Source of the DNA: Atriophallophorus winterbourni | Taxonomy: Eukaryota > Platyhelminthes > Trematoda > Plagiorchiida > Microphallidae | Length of the DNA: 64,000 nt | Direction: 5' to 3' | NCBI GenBank assembly: GCA_013407085.1 | Contig: JACCGJ010010234.1 | Span: 8,195-72,194 of the forward strand | Shown: positions 24,340-36,700 of the stretch, piece by piece | Layout: every line of letters starts with the position of its first letter | Numbering within the stretch: the first letter of the stretch is position 1 | Translations under genes and position numbers: made by a program | Notes under the pieces: model-generated | What the model saw: the letters and a program-made list of their open reading frames with translations, nothing else | What the model was told of the DNA's origin: nothing | The model's database searches: none

Positions 24340-26805
24340 CACATACAACGATTTAATACTGGAATACACTGTGGTGTTTACTCGAATTAGCGAAAAGTGA
24401 AAACTGAGTTGTTGGTGTGATTTATCGGCCACTGTCAGGAGACGGAGCATATAATTCCAGTTTACTCGAGGAAAATCATTTGGTTGTATCAATAAATCAT
24501 AACAACTTCCTGCTTTAGGTGAATGAAAAACTAGATTTGTCTGATGAATTCTGTTTATCATTTATTTTACAAAATGTTCAACGAAATTTCTTTATCTATC
24601 TACATCTAAAGCAACATTGGCTTCCGAGGCACAAACAATCTGTTTTACTCGATCTTGTTCTGACAAGCAAGGAAAACGTCTATTGTATGATATCCACTAT
24701 GAAGCATTAATCTGAATGTGCGCTTTTTCAGTCATTATTTTCAACAATATCAGAAAGAGAAGAGATTGTGACAATTAGAAAATGATAGGAAAAATTGAAA
24801 CGGTTGCATTGTGAATAGCCCTTCAAAAAGTCCCTTACTGGGCATCGATTAACGCGAATGTCCACAATACTGGTCATTAAAACTTCAGAAAATCTACGTA
24901 AAAATAGAAATTCATTACCAATAAGGTAAAAAACACAAAAGTGGATTCAAATTCTTGATCAGGAGCCAAACACAAGAATGTTAAAGGGTGAGAAACTGTG
25001 TGTGGAGAAACCAATTACTGCATGCAACATCTGAATATTGGGAATCCGACCGATTTCAAAGGAACCCGTTAGTCAACTTTTCCAGGAGGAGGGAGAAGAA
25101 TATCATATGTATGTGATGAAAAAAACTTGAAAAAAAACCCGAAGCATCTTATTCAGGTTGTGAAAAGTAAGACCAGAGTGAAGCCATGTGTTTTCGCTTT
25201 TCGAAGGAAACTAATTACACCATTCTGAAACCCGCCATCGAATTCACTCTCAATTTTACTCTAGAGTGTTTTACCCAAACGGTCGCTTATGTTTTTTTAT
25301 TTCTGAAATCAAAACACAAATGAATACAATACAAGTTATCGCTGTAAACCTTGAAAGTGTCCTTGTGAGGCTACTCAGGTTAAATAAAAAAAATAGCCGA
25401 GTGATGATTAAATAACATAGGTTCTTCCAAAACAATGCACATATGCTCTAATCTCACTACTTTCTGATTTTTTTCCAAATTATCAATGAGTTATAGGAGT
25501 TTCCTATTCACTGGAAATGTGAATTTATCATTTTGATATGCACAGGCGGAAACCGATCAGATGTGTCTAACTACAGAGCATTAACATTGTAACCAGTGGT
25601 CTCTAAAGTTCTCGAACGATTGGTAGCTGATGAACTTAACAAACATTTGGAACAAAATAAGCTTCTAATAATCGCCCAGCATGCATTCAGTAAAAACCTC
25701 ATAAATCTAATCATACATCTTGATGATTGAGCCATCTTCAATTGAGCCATTTATAATAGATACCCTATCTGTGCTTATAACTTGGATATGACTGAAGACT
25801 TTGGCCGTGTTAACCACATCATTCTGCTACAAAACTTGGAGCAGCTCAAAAGCAGGTATATTACTGGTCTGTATACATGATTACTTGACTGGGAGAGTCA
25901 TAAGTGTACGAATTGATAAAACACAATCCGGGTCAGCGAAAATTACAAGTATGGTACTCACGGTTCAGTGCTATGGCCAATACTCTTCCTGGCGTACGCG
26001 AACGATATACCTCAAATCCTACACATTGAACTCATATTATTTGCAGATGACAAATTTCTGGACTAGCATGCACACCATAAAATATTGCCAAATTTTACAA
26101 AACGATCTCGATGCACTTCATACGTGATCTTCACTTAACTGCATGCCATTAAACATCCAAAAATGTAAAATGTTAAAAGTCGGTAAATCCATCGAATTCC
26201 CTTAAGTTCTAGGATCTCAGCAACTTTCAAGTGTTACGGAACAGCAAGATCCGTGAGTGTGGATTAGATCTAACATAGGGTCTTCACGGTAGTGTTCTGT
26301 GTTACACAAAACTTCCTGCTGAACCTTGGCGCTGCTTAGAAGGATCTTTGGTAGTTTCAAAGAGCAGGTACTCCCACGGACACTAAGCGCATTACTATGC
26401 GTCCGACAATGGTTACCCTGTTTCGTCGTTGTCCTCAGGATTACAAAACGACATGTCGTTTCTGCAGCGCGTTCACCACCATGCTACAAAACTGGTAACC
26501 TGAATAAAAAAGGATAGGATTGCCACTTTAAACCTATTTGGCATTTCGTACCACCGTGCCAATGAGGATGTGATCCTCTTGTTTAACATTCTGAAAACAA
26601 TGAATCTATCACCTAAACACCGGTTTCATCGGCAAGAAGTAACAACTATTTCACACTCTAGATCAAATTGTCCCAGAATCTTGTTTACTGTCCGAGTTTG
26701 TTTCAAATGAAACTCTCAGCTTTCACATATCATTTGTGCGCCAAGCCTGAACATGTTGCATTCTTAACTTGACAAGAATATGTTTACCAATTCAAAAATC
26801 GCACC
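24340..26805 (+). mobile_element. CR1-like retrotransposon ORF2 relic
   Basis: Endonuclease remnants start at about 24400 (VVGVIYRPLSGDGAYNSSLL) and continue with SVLLDLVLTSKENVYCM. Reverse transcriptase follows: GGNRSDVSNYRALTL at about 25550, VSKVLERLVADELNKHLEQN, a palm region near 25780-25810, and a ladder of stops to about 26760. Several frameshifts. An LTR element is inserted at 26806, so the 3' UTR may resume after 30040. The copy at 22790-23400 is its close relative in opposite orientation. Confidence 0.75.
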
Positions 26806-26983
26806 TTTAGTAGACAGGTTACTACAATAAATCCCCAAGAACGTTGGAGAAAAGGCAGGATGACTGGAAGATATATAGCGGTAGCTAAAACGTGTACAGA
26901 GCGACATATGCACGCACGAACGAAACGGAAGTTAATTAATTGTAAGGTCAATGTTTTGATGAGGCAAAACAAGCGGTGTTACA
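26806..26983 (-). repeat. 3' LTR of the CsRn1-like element
   Basis: 178 bp, similar throughout to 29854-30036, with small indels between the two LTRs, so the insertion is not recent. Confidence 0.85.
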
Positions 26984-27592
26984 CAGCCCCCCTCCAAGAA
27001 GTCTGGTCAAACGAGACTTCTGATAGGGATTGCCAGTAGCGTGGCGCATGCGAGTGTCAGGTTACCCCGGGCAGGAACGTAGTCTTTCAGAACCAGTCAC
27101 ATAGAAGTCAGCCAGGGCGCTCGGTCTGCGTGGGTCATCATCGGTGGTTCGAGAGTAGGTATACGGTGAACCGATCAGGACGAAGCCAAGTAGCGTCTCA
27201 CATGTGAGACGACGACTGATAGCCGCCCACATGGAGTGAACAGCTGCTAATATTTTTTCCCGTTTGGCGTGGTCTTAGTATGAACCCAATTTGAGCAGAA
27301 GCAGGCGCATTTTAGGTTGACAAAAGAAACGCTTCTTCGAAAAACAGTCCCTCTCGATTTTCCTGCGTCTCGAAGAAGGATCGTAAACGGCCGCGCCAGG
27401 AGAATCGGTTCGCGTCAATGGTAAGGTAAGGACCTTGTGAGACATGACTTGCGTGTGGAACAATTGTGATCTTGTTGATGGTTAGGGCTGGGGTGAGTTG
27501 GGGGCAAGCGTAGGTGGACCAGGCAGGGTGCGCGATCGGTGGCATCAGCGGTGGGTGGGTGCGACCTGAGGGAAGAAAGAAAAAGAAAACTC

Positions 27593-28480
27593 CCTGGTGC
27601 ATGGGTTTAGGGTCACGACCGAGTGATTAGAATGAGTATGAAATAATGCACGCGTGTATGCCGATGATTGAAAAATTAACTATTACAACAAAATCTGCGA
27701 ATCGAACGGGTTGCCGCTTGGCACGTTTGGTTCCTGTTGGGTGGCTCTGGGTTAGCTGTAGGGACAGGAAAATGACCAGTGGTGCCGGGGTTGGCGTTGG
27801 GTCATTTGGGATAACTTCCTCGTCCATTAAACCCGACCTGACTCTGTCGATTGAGACAGTGTCATGCTTGCCGACACGGTCAATGACGACCCTCTTGGGA
27901 GATGCTCGCGTTGGGCGGCGTGCTCGGGTCTAGAGAGGATGGCGACAGGCGTCGACGAGGGGGGTGGAGCGTGCAACTTTTTTACAGCGGGAGGTACATG
28001 CGTACCGATGGGATACACAGGAGGATGCGTGTACTCCAGGTTACCGGATAGGATGGTGACAAGCGTCAGTGATCCGGGATTGGCGCGTGCCACGATTTCC
28101 ACAGCTAGGGGTGCATGTGTACCTGAGAAGTAAAAAGAAAAAACTCTCTGGTGCATAGCTTTATGGCCACGACCGAGTTATAGTGATGAGGTACGTAAAC
28201 ATGCACGGGCATATACCAAGTGATAACACTTTAAAATGTGCTACCTAGTCGGCGAACCTTACGGGTTGCCGTTTCGCTCGCCTAGCTGTTGTGGTGGCAG
28301 GCGTTGAGATAGTCGAGATTATAGTACGGGTTATCACCGGTGGTGTTGGGTTTGGGTCTGGCGGATAAGCTAAGTCAACTGCATTGTCCATGAACGCTGG
28401 TTTGACTCTGTCAATCGAGACTGTGTCGTGTCGACCGGCGCGGTCAATCACAACTGATTTTTGGGACCGCCGAATTATCT
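27593..28480 (-). repeat. Tandem duplication of integrase C-terminus plus 3' UTR inside the LTR element
   Basis: The segment with TVSIDRV and RAKRQPVRFAD plus the UTR marker CTGGTGCAT..CACGACCGAG occurs twice, about 555 bp apart (for example 27697 against 28252, and 27593 against 28147). The marker is also present once in the second LTR element near 42720. Confidence 0.65.
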
Positions 28481-29709
28481 TGAATGGTCCATCAGAAGGA
28501 GGGTGAAGAGGTTGCTTCACCATGTCGTTTCGGAGAAAGACATACTGGCAATGTGCCAACTCCGTCGGCATGTGGGACTGTTTGGCTTGAAGTCGCGGAG
28601 ATGGTGGGTGGAAACGACTCCTACCGTGTCGCAAGCGCGTCACGTTATCTCCATAGGCAAATGGTGATTGCCTAGCAGGGGCGACAGATGTATAGCCACT
28701 TGAAGGTGGTAGCGGGTCAACGAGGTCTACGTGCATGTGCGATAAACGCTTATCCGGTTCGACGAAAGCTCTTAATGGGCTTTTTGTGTGTCGGTGGATT
28801 TTTGAGCGTTGACAATTACCGCGCGCTTTAGCGCTTGTGCGAACGTCTTTACTGGATTTTGGTCCGTCACGTAGACCCGCAGATTTCTCCTTGATGTGGA
28901 GAAGACGACGTGATTTCTGCGGGCCGACGACAGTAGTCGTCGTTAGCTGTCGGCCCGATGTGCGATGGACGCATGGTTTGATGCAACGCCGCGCATCGTC
29001 GCCGTATTTCCGATGTATCCAGCAAACGGGTGACCGAGTGTGACTACTCGAGTTTCGGCGGGATGGGGTGCGGGATACTGACTTATTGTTGAGTGCGAGG
29101 TTTCGAACCTCATTGCGTAAAGCCGCAACCTCAGCCAGCAGATCCGCAATGCTGACTTCCGTTGGAGTTCCTGTGTGCGTGATTGTCCTGCGGTTACTGT
29201 GGACGGACGGATACATTCAGCGTGTTGTCCGCCATTTCTGCAAGCTCAGATACCGGAGTGCTTTTTGCAGCAACCAAGATGGGTTGCATGCACTCAGGTA
29301 AGCGCTGGAGCCATAGTTCCTTTAGTAAGGACTCGTCCATGTGCGATGACCCTAGCAGGCGGCGCATCTCCATTAGTATGGTAGATGGATTTTTGTTGGC
29401 AATTCCCAAGTTGCCGAACAGCTGCTGTAGCCTAGATCGTTCAGACGGCACCGTGCGAGAAATCACGGCTTGTTTGACGATACGGTAACGGTCACCTATG
29501 GGTGCAGTAAGGACTGCGTCGCGTACCTGTAATAACACATCCGCGGGGAGTTTCTGCGTTAATTGTGAAAACATGGCGTAGTCATCAATGATATTTTTAG
29601 AACTAAATTCAGTTTCTAAAAAATGAAACTAATACTCAGGGTCCTGGGAAATAAAACTGGGTATTCTAATGACCGTCGAAACCGAAATAACGCGTTTAGA
29701 ATCACTCAT
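28245..29709 (-). pseudogene. Gag fused to integrase remnants in the CsRn1-like element
   Basis: Gag starts at the ATG at 29709 (MSDSKRVISV). An in-frame TAG falls where tryptophan is expected (EY*FHFLE). The capsid then stays open to 29194 (PADVLLQVRDAV, SERSRLQQLFG, LLKELWLQRLPE). After a one-base shift near 29216, a 323-codon open frame carries a coil, the knuckle CWIHRKYGDDARRCIKPC (C-x2-H-x9-C-x3-C), and a protease lead-in ending SAGLR. It jumps straight into integrase: NCQRSKIHRHTKSP and MHVDLVDPLPPSSGYT (first catalytic Asp only), then skips the catalytic core to YVFLRNDMVKQPLHPPSDGP and VSIDRVKPAF. Protease, reverse transcriptase and RNase H are gone. The fused frame stays open over both deletions. 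Confidence 0.8.
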
Positions 29710-29853
29710 GATAAACAAGAGCAATTGATGCAATTAAAATGCACGATTAAACGAGTTAAAAAAATTTACCTGAAAACTCCGATGTGAAGCGGAAAAAATT
29801 TGACGTACCGGAAAAGATACACGAAGAATGCGTGTATGTCGGGCTCACCAATT

Positions 29854-30036
29854 TGTAGTAGACCAGGTTACTACAATAATATCCTCAATAACGTTGGAGA
29901 AAAGGCAGGTTGACTGGAAGATAAATAGCGGTAGCCAAAACGTGTACAGAGCGATCACGATGCACGCACGAACGAAACGGAAGTTAATTAATTGTCAAGG
30001 TCAATGTTTTGATGAGGCAAAACAAGCGGTGTTACA
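29854..30036 (-). repeat. 5' LTR of the CsRn1-like element
   Basis: 183 bp, starting TGTAACACC on the minus strand and ending CTACTACA next to the primer-binding site at about 29836-29853. Confidence 0.85.
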
Positions 30037-30040
30037 CACC

Positions 30041-30809
30041 TCGATTCATAATCTCACTTTCCATACTGACAAAACAAGTTTGGTATTTATACGCATTTCC
30101 GATAATTTAATCTATGTGTACTTGAGAGTATTTGCTATTTAGGTCACCATATCTTAGAATAACTTTGAATTACTTGGCCACTCTTCTATTTTACTATCAC
30201 TATGAATTCAATTCGATGAAAGGATTTAAGCCCACCATCTAATTTGAACTTAATAACGATTTCAGATCCAGCCATTGTAAGGATTATTGTCTATAAACCT
30301 AAATTGAATAAAGCGATCATATCGTACAACAATACGAGTACGTTTGTAGCGCTAAGATTTGAAGTGACTAAATAAAATGTCTCAGATTTTTCAACTACTA
30401 TCCACGGTATACCAAAGGCCAATGTTTTTGAAGACTTTCATTATCTCTCTACACAAGACGAAGATTTGATATTCGTTCCAAAATAATCCTTTTTGAAATA
30501 ATATATTTTAAATTACGCAGCAGGATAGAGAAATGGGATAGAGTGGGTGCAAGTGCCTTGAAATTTAACGTGGCTTAAACTGTAACGCTTCATGGGCGCA
30601 ATGAAGTCGTCTGCGAAATAAAGTTATCTGCCTAATTTGAGTCGATAAACAATGTTTCTAATCGCATTATCTTCTTAAGATGCACTAGAGTTATTAAAAC
30701 ACTTAGATCGACTTGAAAATGAAACAACCAACTTTAAACCAGGAACTTTTGCATTGGAAACTGCCGTTTATTTTAACGTTGATCAATTAGCAGATATTGT
30801 TGTCGCAGT
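30041..30809. other. Flank between LTR element and CR1 nest, no gene recognised
   Basis: The first 100-150 bp may be the 3' UTR of the CR1 copy that the LTR element interrupted. The rest is AT-rich and unassigned. Confidence 0.4.
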
Positions 30810-32701
30810 GGTTCACGATTCAAAATTCAAGATTTTATGGTATAAAAAGCTTGTAGCTGAACAACACCCTAGGTATTTGTAGAAGAAAAAATATGTATAA
30901 AAAGTTGATGCGTTATGAAGAGCGACATTTTTTGTAGTTAGACAAAATGCCATGTTTTTTACTGGTATGATGGCAAAATATTTGATCGGATAAATGTCAT
31001 ATTATATAAACGGGATGTAGGGTGGAATAACTACGCATAAAAATATCGAGTTCGTTCCAAAAATCCTGCAACTGGATAATTGTACAACATCTGACATAGG
31101 AAACAAACGCGTACCGAATATAAGAACCGACGGCAGTTCCGGTGAGAATTAGACCGACTTCGAAATAGATACCTTAAAGGGTGCATTTTTGAGTTTATTA
31201 TTGTGCTATTTAGGATAAGATACAGTGGAACCCGTCTGCAAGGCAGTGTATTCAAATTTAGATTCACCAGTCGATCTTCATATGTTACGTTGCGCAGACA
31301 GCTAACCATTTTATTTGCGCCATGATAAATCCTTTCGAGCAGCTTGATCTCATTTTGTAGCAAAGGTGCCCAATCTTGCACTGAGTAATCCGTCACTGAG
31401 TTAATATACGTATTCATGAACAGGGGGAAGGGTCAGAGGAAAATACACCGAAGTATACCTATCATACGGCTAACTTGGTTGTACACTGCTTCGCATTGCA
31501 TGCTATGCTTCCGATTTCCACTTACCTATACACCGAGGTCTTTTCTTTTGTCGTACATATCATTTTTCGCGATACAAGTTTGTAGGAGAATAGGAATGTT
31601 TTGCAACCTTTTGAAGTTTTGGAGTTGAATGAAGGCTTGTTCAGCTCTGACTAGCAGTTCAATATATCCAAATCGCAATAAAAAGAGCAAACAATACTCG
31701 CTTGATGTGATTAACATCAAAAAGAACCATTTTAGTCATGACAAGTTTCAGAAGGTCGTAAATGTAGACGAAAAAAGGAACCGGACCAAACACCAAACCT
31801 TGCAAGACACTGATCGTGACTTCGATGTCGCTAGACATCACACCATCGATGTGTACTGATGCCTTGCGATCTAAAAAGGTATCTTCCTAGCCAAATAAAA
31901 AGGCACTCAATAATAACAACATTCTGTGTTTTTTAGGAAGATAGAATGGTCCACGCGAACAAACGCCTTAGATATGCCCAAGAAACACTCAACCACCCTT
32001 ATCCACTACCTGCGTCAAGTCGTCTGTTGTCTCCAGTAGATTAGAAATGATCACTGGAAGGAGTGTAACATGGCGGTTATTTGTTGGGTCAGAGTGAGTT
32101 CCACCTTTCCAGATGGGTGTTATGATTCCTCTCTTATGTTCGGTCGGGACAACACCGTCCTTCAAAGAGTGATTAAATAAATCACAAAGTGGTTGGCTCA
32201 ATTGACTGCCGCATAAGTTTAGAATTGCGGGTGTGATCCCGTCAGCTCCCGAAGATTTGTTGATATTCAACCGGCGTAGGTTGTGCTGCACTATTTGAGA
32301 ATTGATGCATATAGAGTGGAACCCTGGCACAACGAATCACTGGAGGGATAGTAAAATGTTCGTTAAAAGCGGAATTCGTTGCAAGTTAAGCGCATTGTCA
32401 GACATGTGATTTTGTCGCTGTTTTTCGGTACACGTGTAAACAATAAAGAAGTGAAGAATGTCTTAACTTTGTATGTTTCTGCATGCGTGTTATCCATTTG
32501 ATGAAAAGATGATGCCACAGCACGGAGATCACAACATTAAATCTGAATTCATGTTATTAATAGTAAATTTATTATAAAACGAAGTAGTAAAATCATCTTG
32601 CACACACACTGACAGTCGAATCTCACGTTTTCATGAAGTAGCTGGAGATACTCTTTTTTAGGTTTTGACTTCGCTACCGCCCTAACTCTCTCTCCACAAA
32701 T

Positions 32702-33151
32702 TCATGTTTCTCTTTCGACGTCTCTTCCTTCTATCCTAAAAAATCTTCTGCAGAGATCAAGAGCACTCCTGGCATCTTTTACAGACGGAGCTACGACTTC
32801 TGTGTCAATGTTCTCGTCCGACAATGGCACTGCGGCTGTTCCATCAGTTGTATCAGACTGAGACTGCATCAAATCTTGGGCAATTTCTGACACAGTTTGA
32901 TCACCAGAGGTTTGAATGTCATTGTCAAAATTCAAGTATTTCCCAAAATAAACATCAGAGAGCCATCTTTATGGATTTTCGAGCACTGGCGTGGAAGTAT
33001 CGAAGACGGATGTGGAAGCGTGTCGGAAACAATTAGCTATTATGTCATCCGACACGTTTCTCCAGGCGGTTCTAGCGATGAACATGGTATCTAGCACGTT
33101 TAGCTCGAATTCTTCGCTAAACTGCTCTCGTTTTTGTTGTCTGTCAGCCAT
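32702..33151 (-). pseudogene. Tigger/pogo transposase C-terminal remnant
   Basis: One frame with a single in-frame stop: FELNVLDTMFIARTAWRNVS, DDIIANCFRHAS, then (after TAA) RWLSDVYFGKYLNFDNDIQT and an acidic, Q/S-rich tail (SEIAQDLMQSQSD). The LDxxxxxxxAWxxVxxxxIxNCFRHA pattern is typical of the segment after the DDE domain in Tigger-type transposases. The catalytic triad is absent. Confidence 0.7.
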
Positions 33152-33479
33152 CGTGTAACTGTGAGAAGGGAATAAAGTGTCTGCCTGATTGATTGCAATT
33201 TGTCATAAGTCTGTGATTACTAGTCACAGAGAATTGACGTGATTTTCTTGTGTGTGCGTGCGAGTCAGTTAGCACACTGTTCGGCTAGGCTCCCGGTGTT
33301 TCGCCAAGCTGTATGCGTCAGTTCTATTCTTAGCGCACTGCAGGCCACTCTTGACGGGGCGTTGTGTGTTATAAGCAAGACAAAGCGAGTTCGTTGTATG
33401 TTTGAACTTTCTTGAACAAACATAGCTGTCGGAAACGTGTACAGTATTCGTAAAAGGCGAGATTCGTAACAAACAGATT

Positions 33480-36400
33480 CTTTGTTGTTGTTGGCCTACG
33501 TCGGTTGATGTCGACTATGAATGTACATCACAATCGCATGAATTTCATGTTTTACAGCTTTTTGAATGACTAAACAGTCCGATTCGAGGGGAACCATCTC
33601 TCCCGCAGCGCTTGCAACGATAGTCAGGACTCTGTTGTGTTGCATCAATAGCACGACGGCGGCGTGATCTGCGATCAGCATCCGAGAGCTGTATCTGCTC
33701 CCTCAGCTTGCAGACGACGCTTTACACAAGGCCTCCAAAGTCAGCGGTCAAAAGGAAGGTCTTCTTAGCTCGCGGGGTCAATGTCAAGAGCTTTCATATC
33801 TCTTTTGCTAACGTCTTTGTAATGCAAGTGCGGTCTACCCAATGGTCGACTTTCTAATTGCAACTTACCATAGAGTAGATCTTTCAGAATTTGACCATTC
33901 TCCATTCTGTAGACATGACCAAGCCACCGCAGGCGGCGCTGACCTAATAGGGTGAACATGCTCTGTAGACCAGCTTTTAAAAGCACTTAAGCGTTAGTCA
34001 CTCTGTCCATCCACGATATTTAAGATTCAAGATTCAAGAATTCAAGAATTTATGGTATAAAAAAGCTCGTAGCTGTACAACACCATAGGATATGCGTATA
34101 AGGACAATAAATATATATACAAAAAAAGATTGATTCTTCAGGAAGATCGACAGTTTTGTAGTTGCAAAAAAATGTCATGTATTGTGTCGGTATGATGGGT
34201 AAAAAAATATTCGTTTGGAAAAAAATCATGTTATATATACGGGATGTAGGGTGGAATTACTACGCATAAATATATCCAATTTGTTCCTGAAAATCCTTTC
34301 ACTAGATGATTGGACAACATGTGACGGTAGGGAGTTCCATAAGAAACAAACGCGCACCGAATAAAAGAACCGACGGCAGTTCCGGTGGGAATGTGGAATA
34401 TCAAATGCAAATGGGTGAGTACGTGTGGCATGGCTTGACCGGAGGCGAAATAGATGCCTCAGAGTGTGCGCCTTGGAGTTCATTATTTTGTAGGTTAGTA
34501 TTAGATCGAATCGAACCCTTCTGCGAAGCAGTGTATCCAAATTAAGCTGCTCAAGTCGATTCTCATATGGTAGGTTGCGGAGGCAGCCAACCATTTTAGT
34601 TGCTCTGTGATAGATCCTCTCGAGCAGCTCGATGTCCTTTTGTAGCCACGGTGCCCAAGCTTGCACTGAGTAATCCATCACCGGGTTAATATACGTATTT
34701 ATGAGCATGGAGAATGATTCCCGGAAAAAATGTCCGAAAATCCGCCGAAGCATACCTAGCATGCGGCTAGCTCGATTGTACACTGCTTCGCATTGCATGC
34801 TAAACTTCAGACTTCCATTAATCCATATGCCGAGGTCTTTTTCTTTGGTTGGTTGTTCAAGATACGAAGGATGCTTCGTGATTGGAAAGCATTAGGCTTC
34901 CGTTCCTGTCTTGCGTGGGTGGTCCTGGTTTCACTGTCGTATAGTGAAGCATTTAGTATGCACGCGCTGTACACCATCGTCTTTGTCTTTATAGTAAGCT
35001 TGCGGTTAATCTAAACACAAGAGTTTAATCGAGACAAAATGACAGCTGCTCTGCCAATCCGCTTATCAATCTCCGTGTCTAGCGAGAGGTTATCCGCAAT
35101 GGTTGAACTAAGTATGTGAAATGATGTACTTGTTCATGCTGACAGTTTTCAACAGTGATGATTGGTGTTGATACAGTCCCTTGAAGAAGGACTTTGGTAT
35201 TGCTCATGCTGGTTGTTAGACTAAATTCTTTGCATGCCGATGAAAAACAGTCCATTACCGACTGTAGGTTCTCTTGGGAGTGAGCAATAAAGGCTGCATC
35301 GTCGGCAACCAACGGGTAACGGATTAGCATATCCCATGCTTTGTTTTGTGCTCTCAGCCAGTTCAGGTTGAAAAGCTCACCATCACTTCGCATGCGTATA
35401 TATATATATATATGCCTTCTGTTCTCGTCCTAAAAGCATGTTTCAGAAGCAGAGCAAAGAAAATGACGAAGAGCGTGGCACACCCTTCTTTGACGCCACG
35501 GCGAATTTCAAATGCTTCTGAACTGCAACCGTTAAAATAGACTGAGCCTTAGATGCTTGAGTGGAACGAAATAACGAGTCTGAGCAGCCTTGGGCGGCAG
35601 TCTATCAGATCAAGCATTTTAAAAAACCCTCTCTGCTGACGTAGTCGAATGCCTTAGTTAAATCAATAAAAACAGCGTATAATGGTATACGCGGTTCCCG
35701 ACAATTTTCTTAAAGCTGTCTAAGAAAGAAGATCATGTCAACGGTTGATTTTTATTTGTGGAAGCCATATTGAGATTCGGAGTAAATTCTATCAGCTAAA
35801 ACTTGTAGCCGGATCTGTAAGACTTTAGCAAACAATTTGCCTACAACATCATGAAGGGAGATTCCTCTGTAATTGTTGCAGTCGCCTCTGTCACCCTTAT
35901 TATTAAATAGCGTGATGATCTTTGTGTCTCGCAACTCTTGTGGGACACACTCCTCCTGCCAGCACTGAAAAAGCAAATGGTGAAGAGTTTGTAATAATGC
36001 TGCTCTACCGCATTCGATGAGCTCAGGTGGAATTCCGTCGTCACCAGGGGCCTTCCTATTTGCTAAAAAGTCGATTGCCCTATTCACCTCATCAAGTGTA
36101 GGGGGGTATCTAGATATTAAATAGTCGGCAACCGCTCGGCATTTTCAAGTGCATGCGGTAGAACCGTACTGTCCATAGAGTAGAGAGAGGAGAAGTGTTC
36201 TACCCATTTTTCCATATGTTGAGTTTTGTCGAAAATCGGGTTACCAGATAAATACTTAATGGGAGACGTTTTAAGTTTGTTTAAGCCAATGGCTCTGTTA
36301 ATCTCATATATACCGTGAAAATTTACAGTCCAATTTCTGTCTAATAGTCATTTCCACATCGCCTTGCAGTCTTTTGGACCTTATTTCAAGCTGCTTTTAG

Positions 36401-36700
36401 AAGACGGAAGTTTCCATCCGTTTGCATACCTTTGAACCTCAAGAATGCTGAGCGTTTCTCATCTAACACAGCATTCATCTCAGAAGCTTTTGCTTCCAAC
36501 CAGTCGCTCGTTCGAGTTTTCTCCGGATAGTGGGACTCGGCATATGCAGTTTTTTATCAATTCACAGTTTTCTAAAGCCAATGCAAGTGGGGTTGTCTTG
36601 TTGATCTCGGCTGTGAAGGCTTTTGCGAATCTCGTAGTCGGATTAGTTTCGCACATGTGAGTGACATCTATCCTAAGCTTAGCAGACAATTTCGTTGTAC
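33480..36700 (-). mobile_element. Non-LTR retrotransposon (RTE-like C-terminus), third layer
   Basis: From 5' to 3' on minus: a linker at about 36690-36100 (MEKWVEHFSSLYS), fingers and palm at 36087-35752 (NRKAPGDDGIPPELIECG, NNYRGISLHDVVGKLFA), a continuation with FIDLTKAFD, the catalytic box LVADDAAF at about 35300, then a thumb to about 34890. After the CR1 insertion it resumes at 34020: QRRLRWLGHVYRMENGQILK, RYKDV-type KDVSKRDMKALD, and a C-terminal zinc-knuckle-like YRCKRCGRDGSPRIGLFSHS at about 33600. A (CAA)n-like tail lies at 33480-33493. A (TA)n run at 35396-35415 interrupts the reverse transcriptase. The clade is not resolved. Confidence 0.75.
34021..34860 (-). mobile_element. CR1-like 3' end, innermost layer of the nest
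   Basis: A clean frame at 34226-34798 encodes a CR1 C-terminal domain (GMLRRIFGHFFRESFSMLIN, YSVQAWAPWLQKDIELLERI, RRFFYSVRVCFLWNSLPSHV). The 3' UTR and a TTGAATC-type tail end at about 34021-34045. It lies within the RRILNI-VDGQ region of the host element. It is the best-preserved CR1 frame in the window, so probably the youngest insertion of this nest. Confidence 0.8.

Larger units (their letters stand above)
26806..30036 (-). mobile_element. CsRn1-like Ty3/Gypsy LTR retrotransposon, internally deleted, 3.2 kb
   Basis: Flanked by a 4-bp target duplication CACC (26802-26805 and 30037-30040). LTRs are 26806-26983 and 29854-30036, about 180 bp, with TG..CA-type ends (the TG reads TT in one copy). 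On the minus strand the 5' LTR is followed by TTGGTGAGCCCGAC, a primer-binding site matching tRNA-Trp as in CsRn1. A purine tract GGAGGGGGG precedes the 3' LTR. The interior holds Gag and integrase remnants but no protease, reverse transcriptase or RNase H, so it is non-autonomous. The clade call rests on the CHCC Gag knuckle and the tRNA-Trp site. Confidence 0.88.

Noticed and set aside
27646..29488. Plus-strand frames across the LTR element
   Set aside because: All lie antisense to Gag and integrase remnants, which explain the openness.
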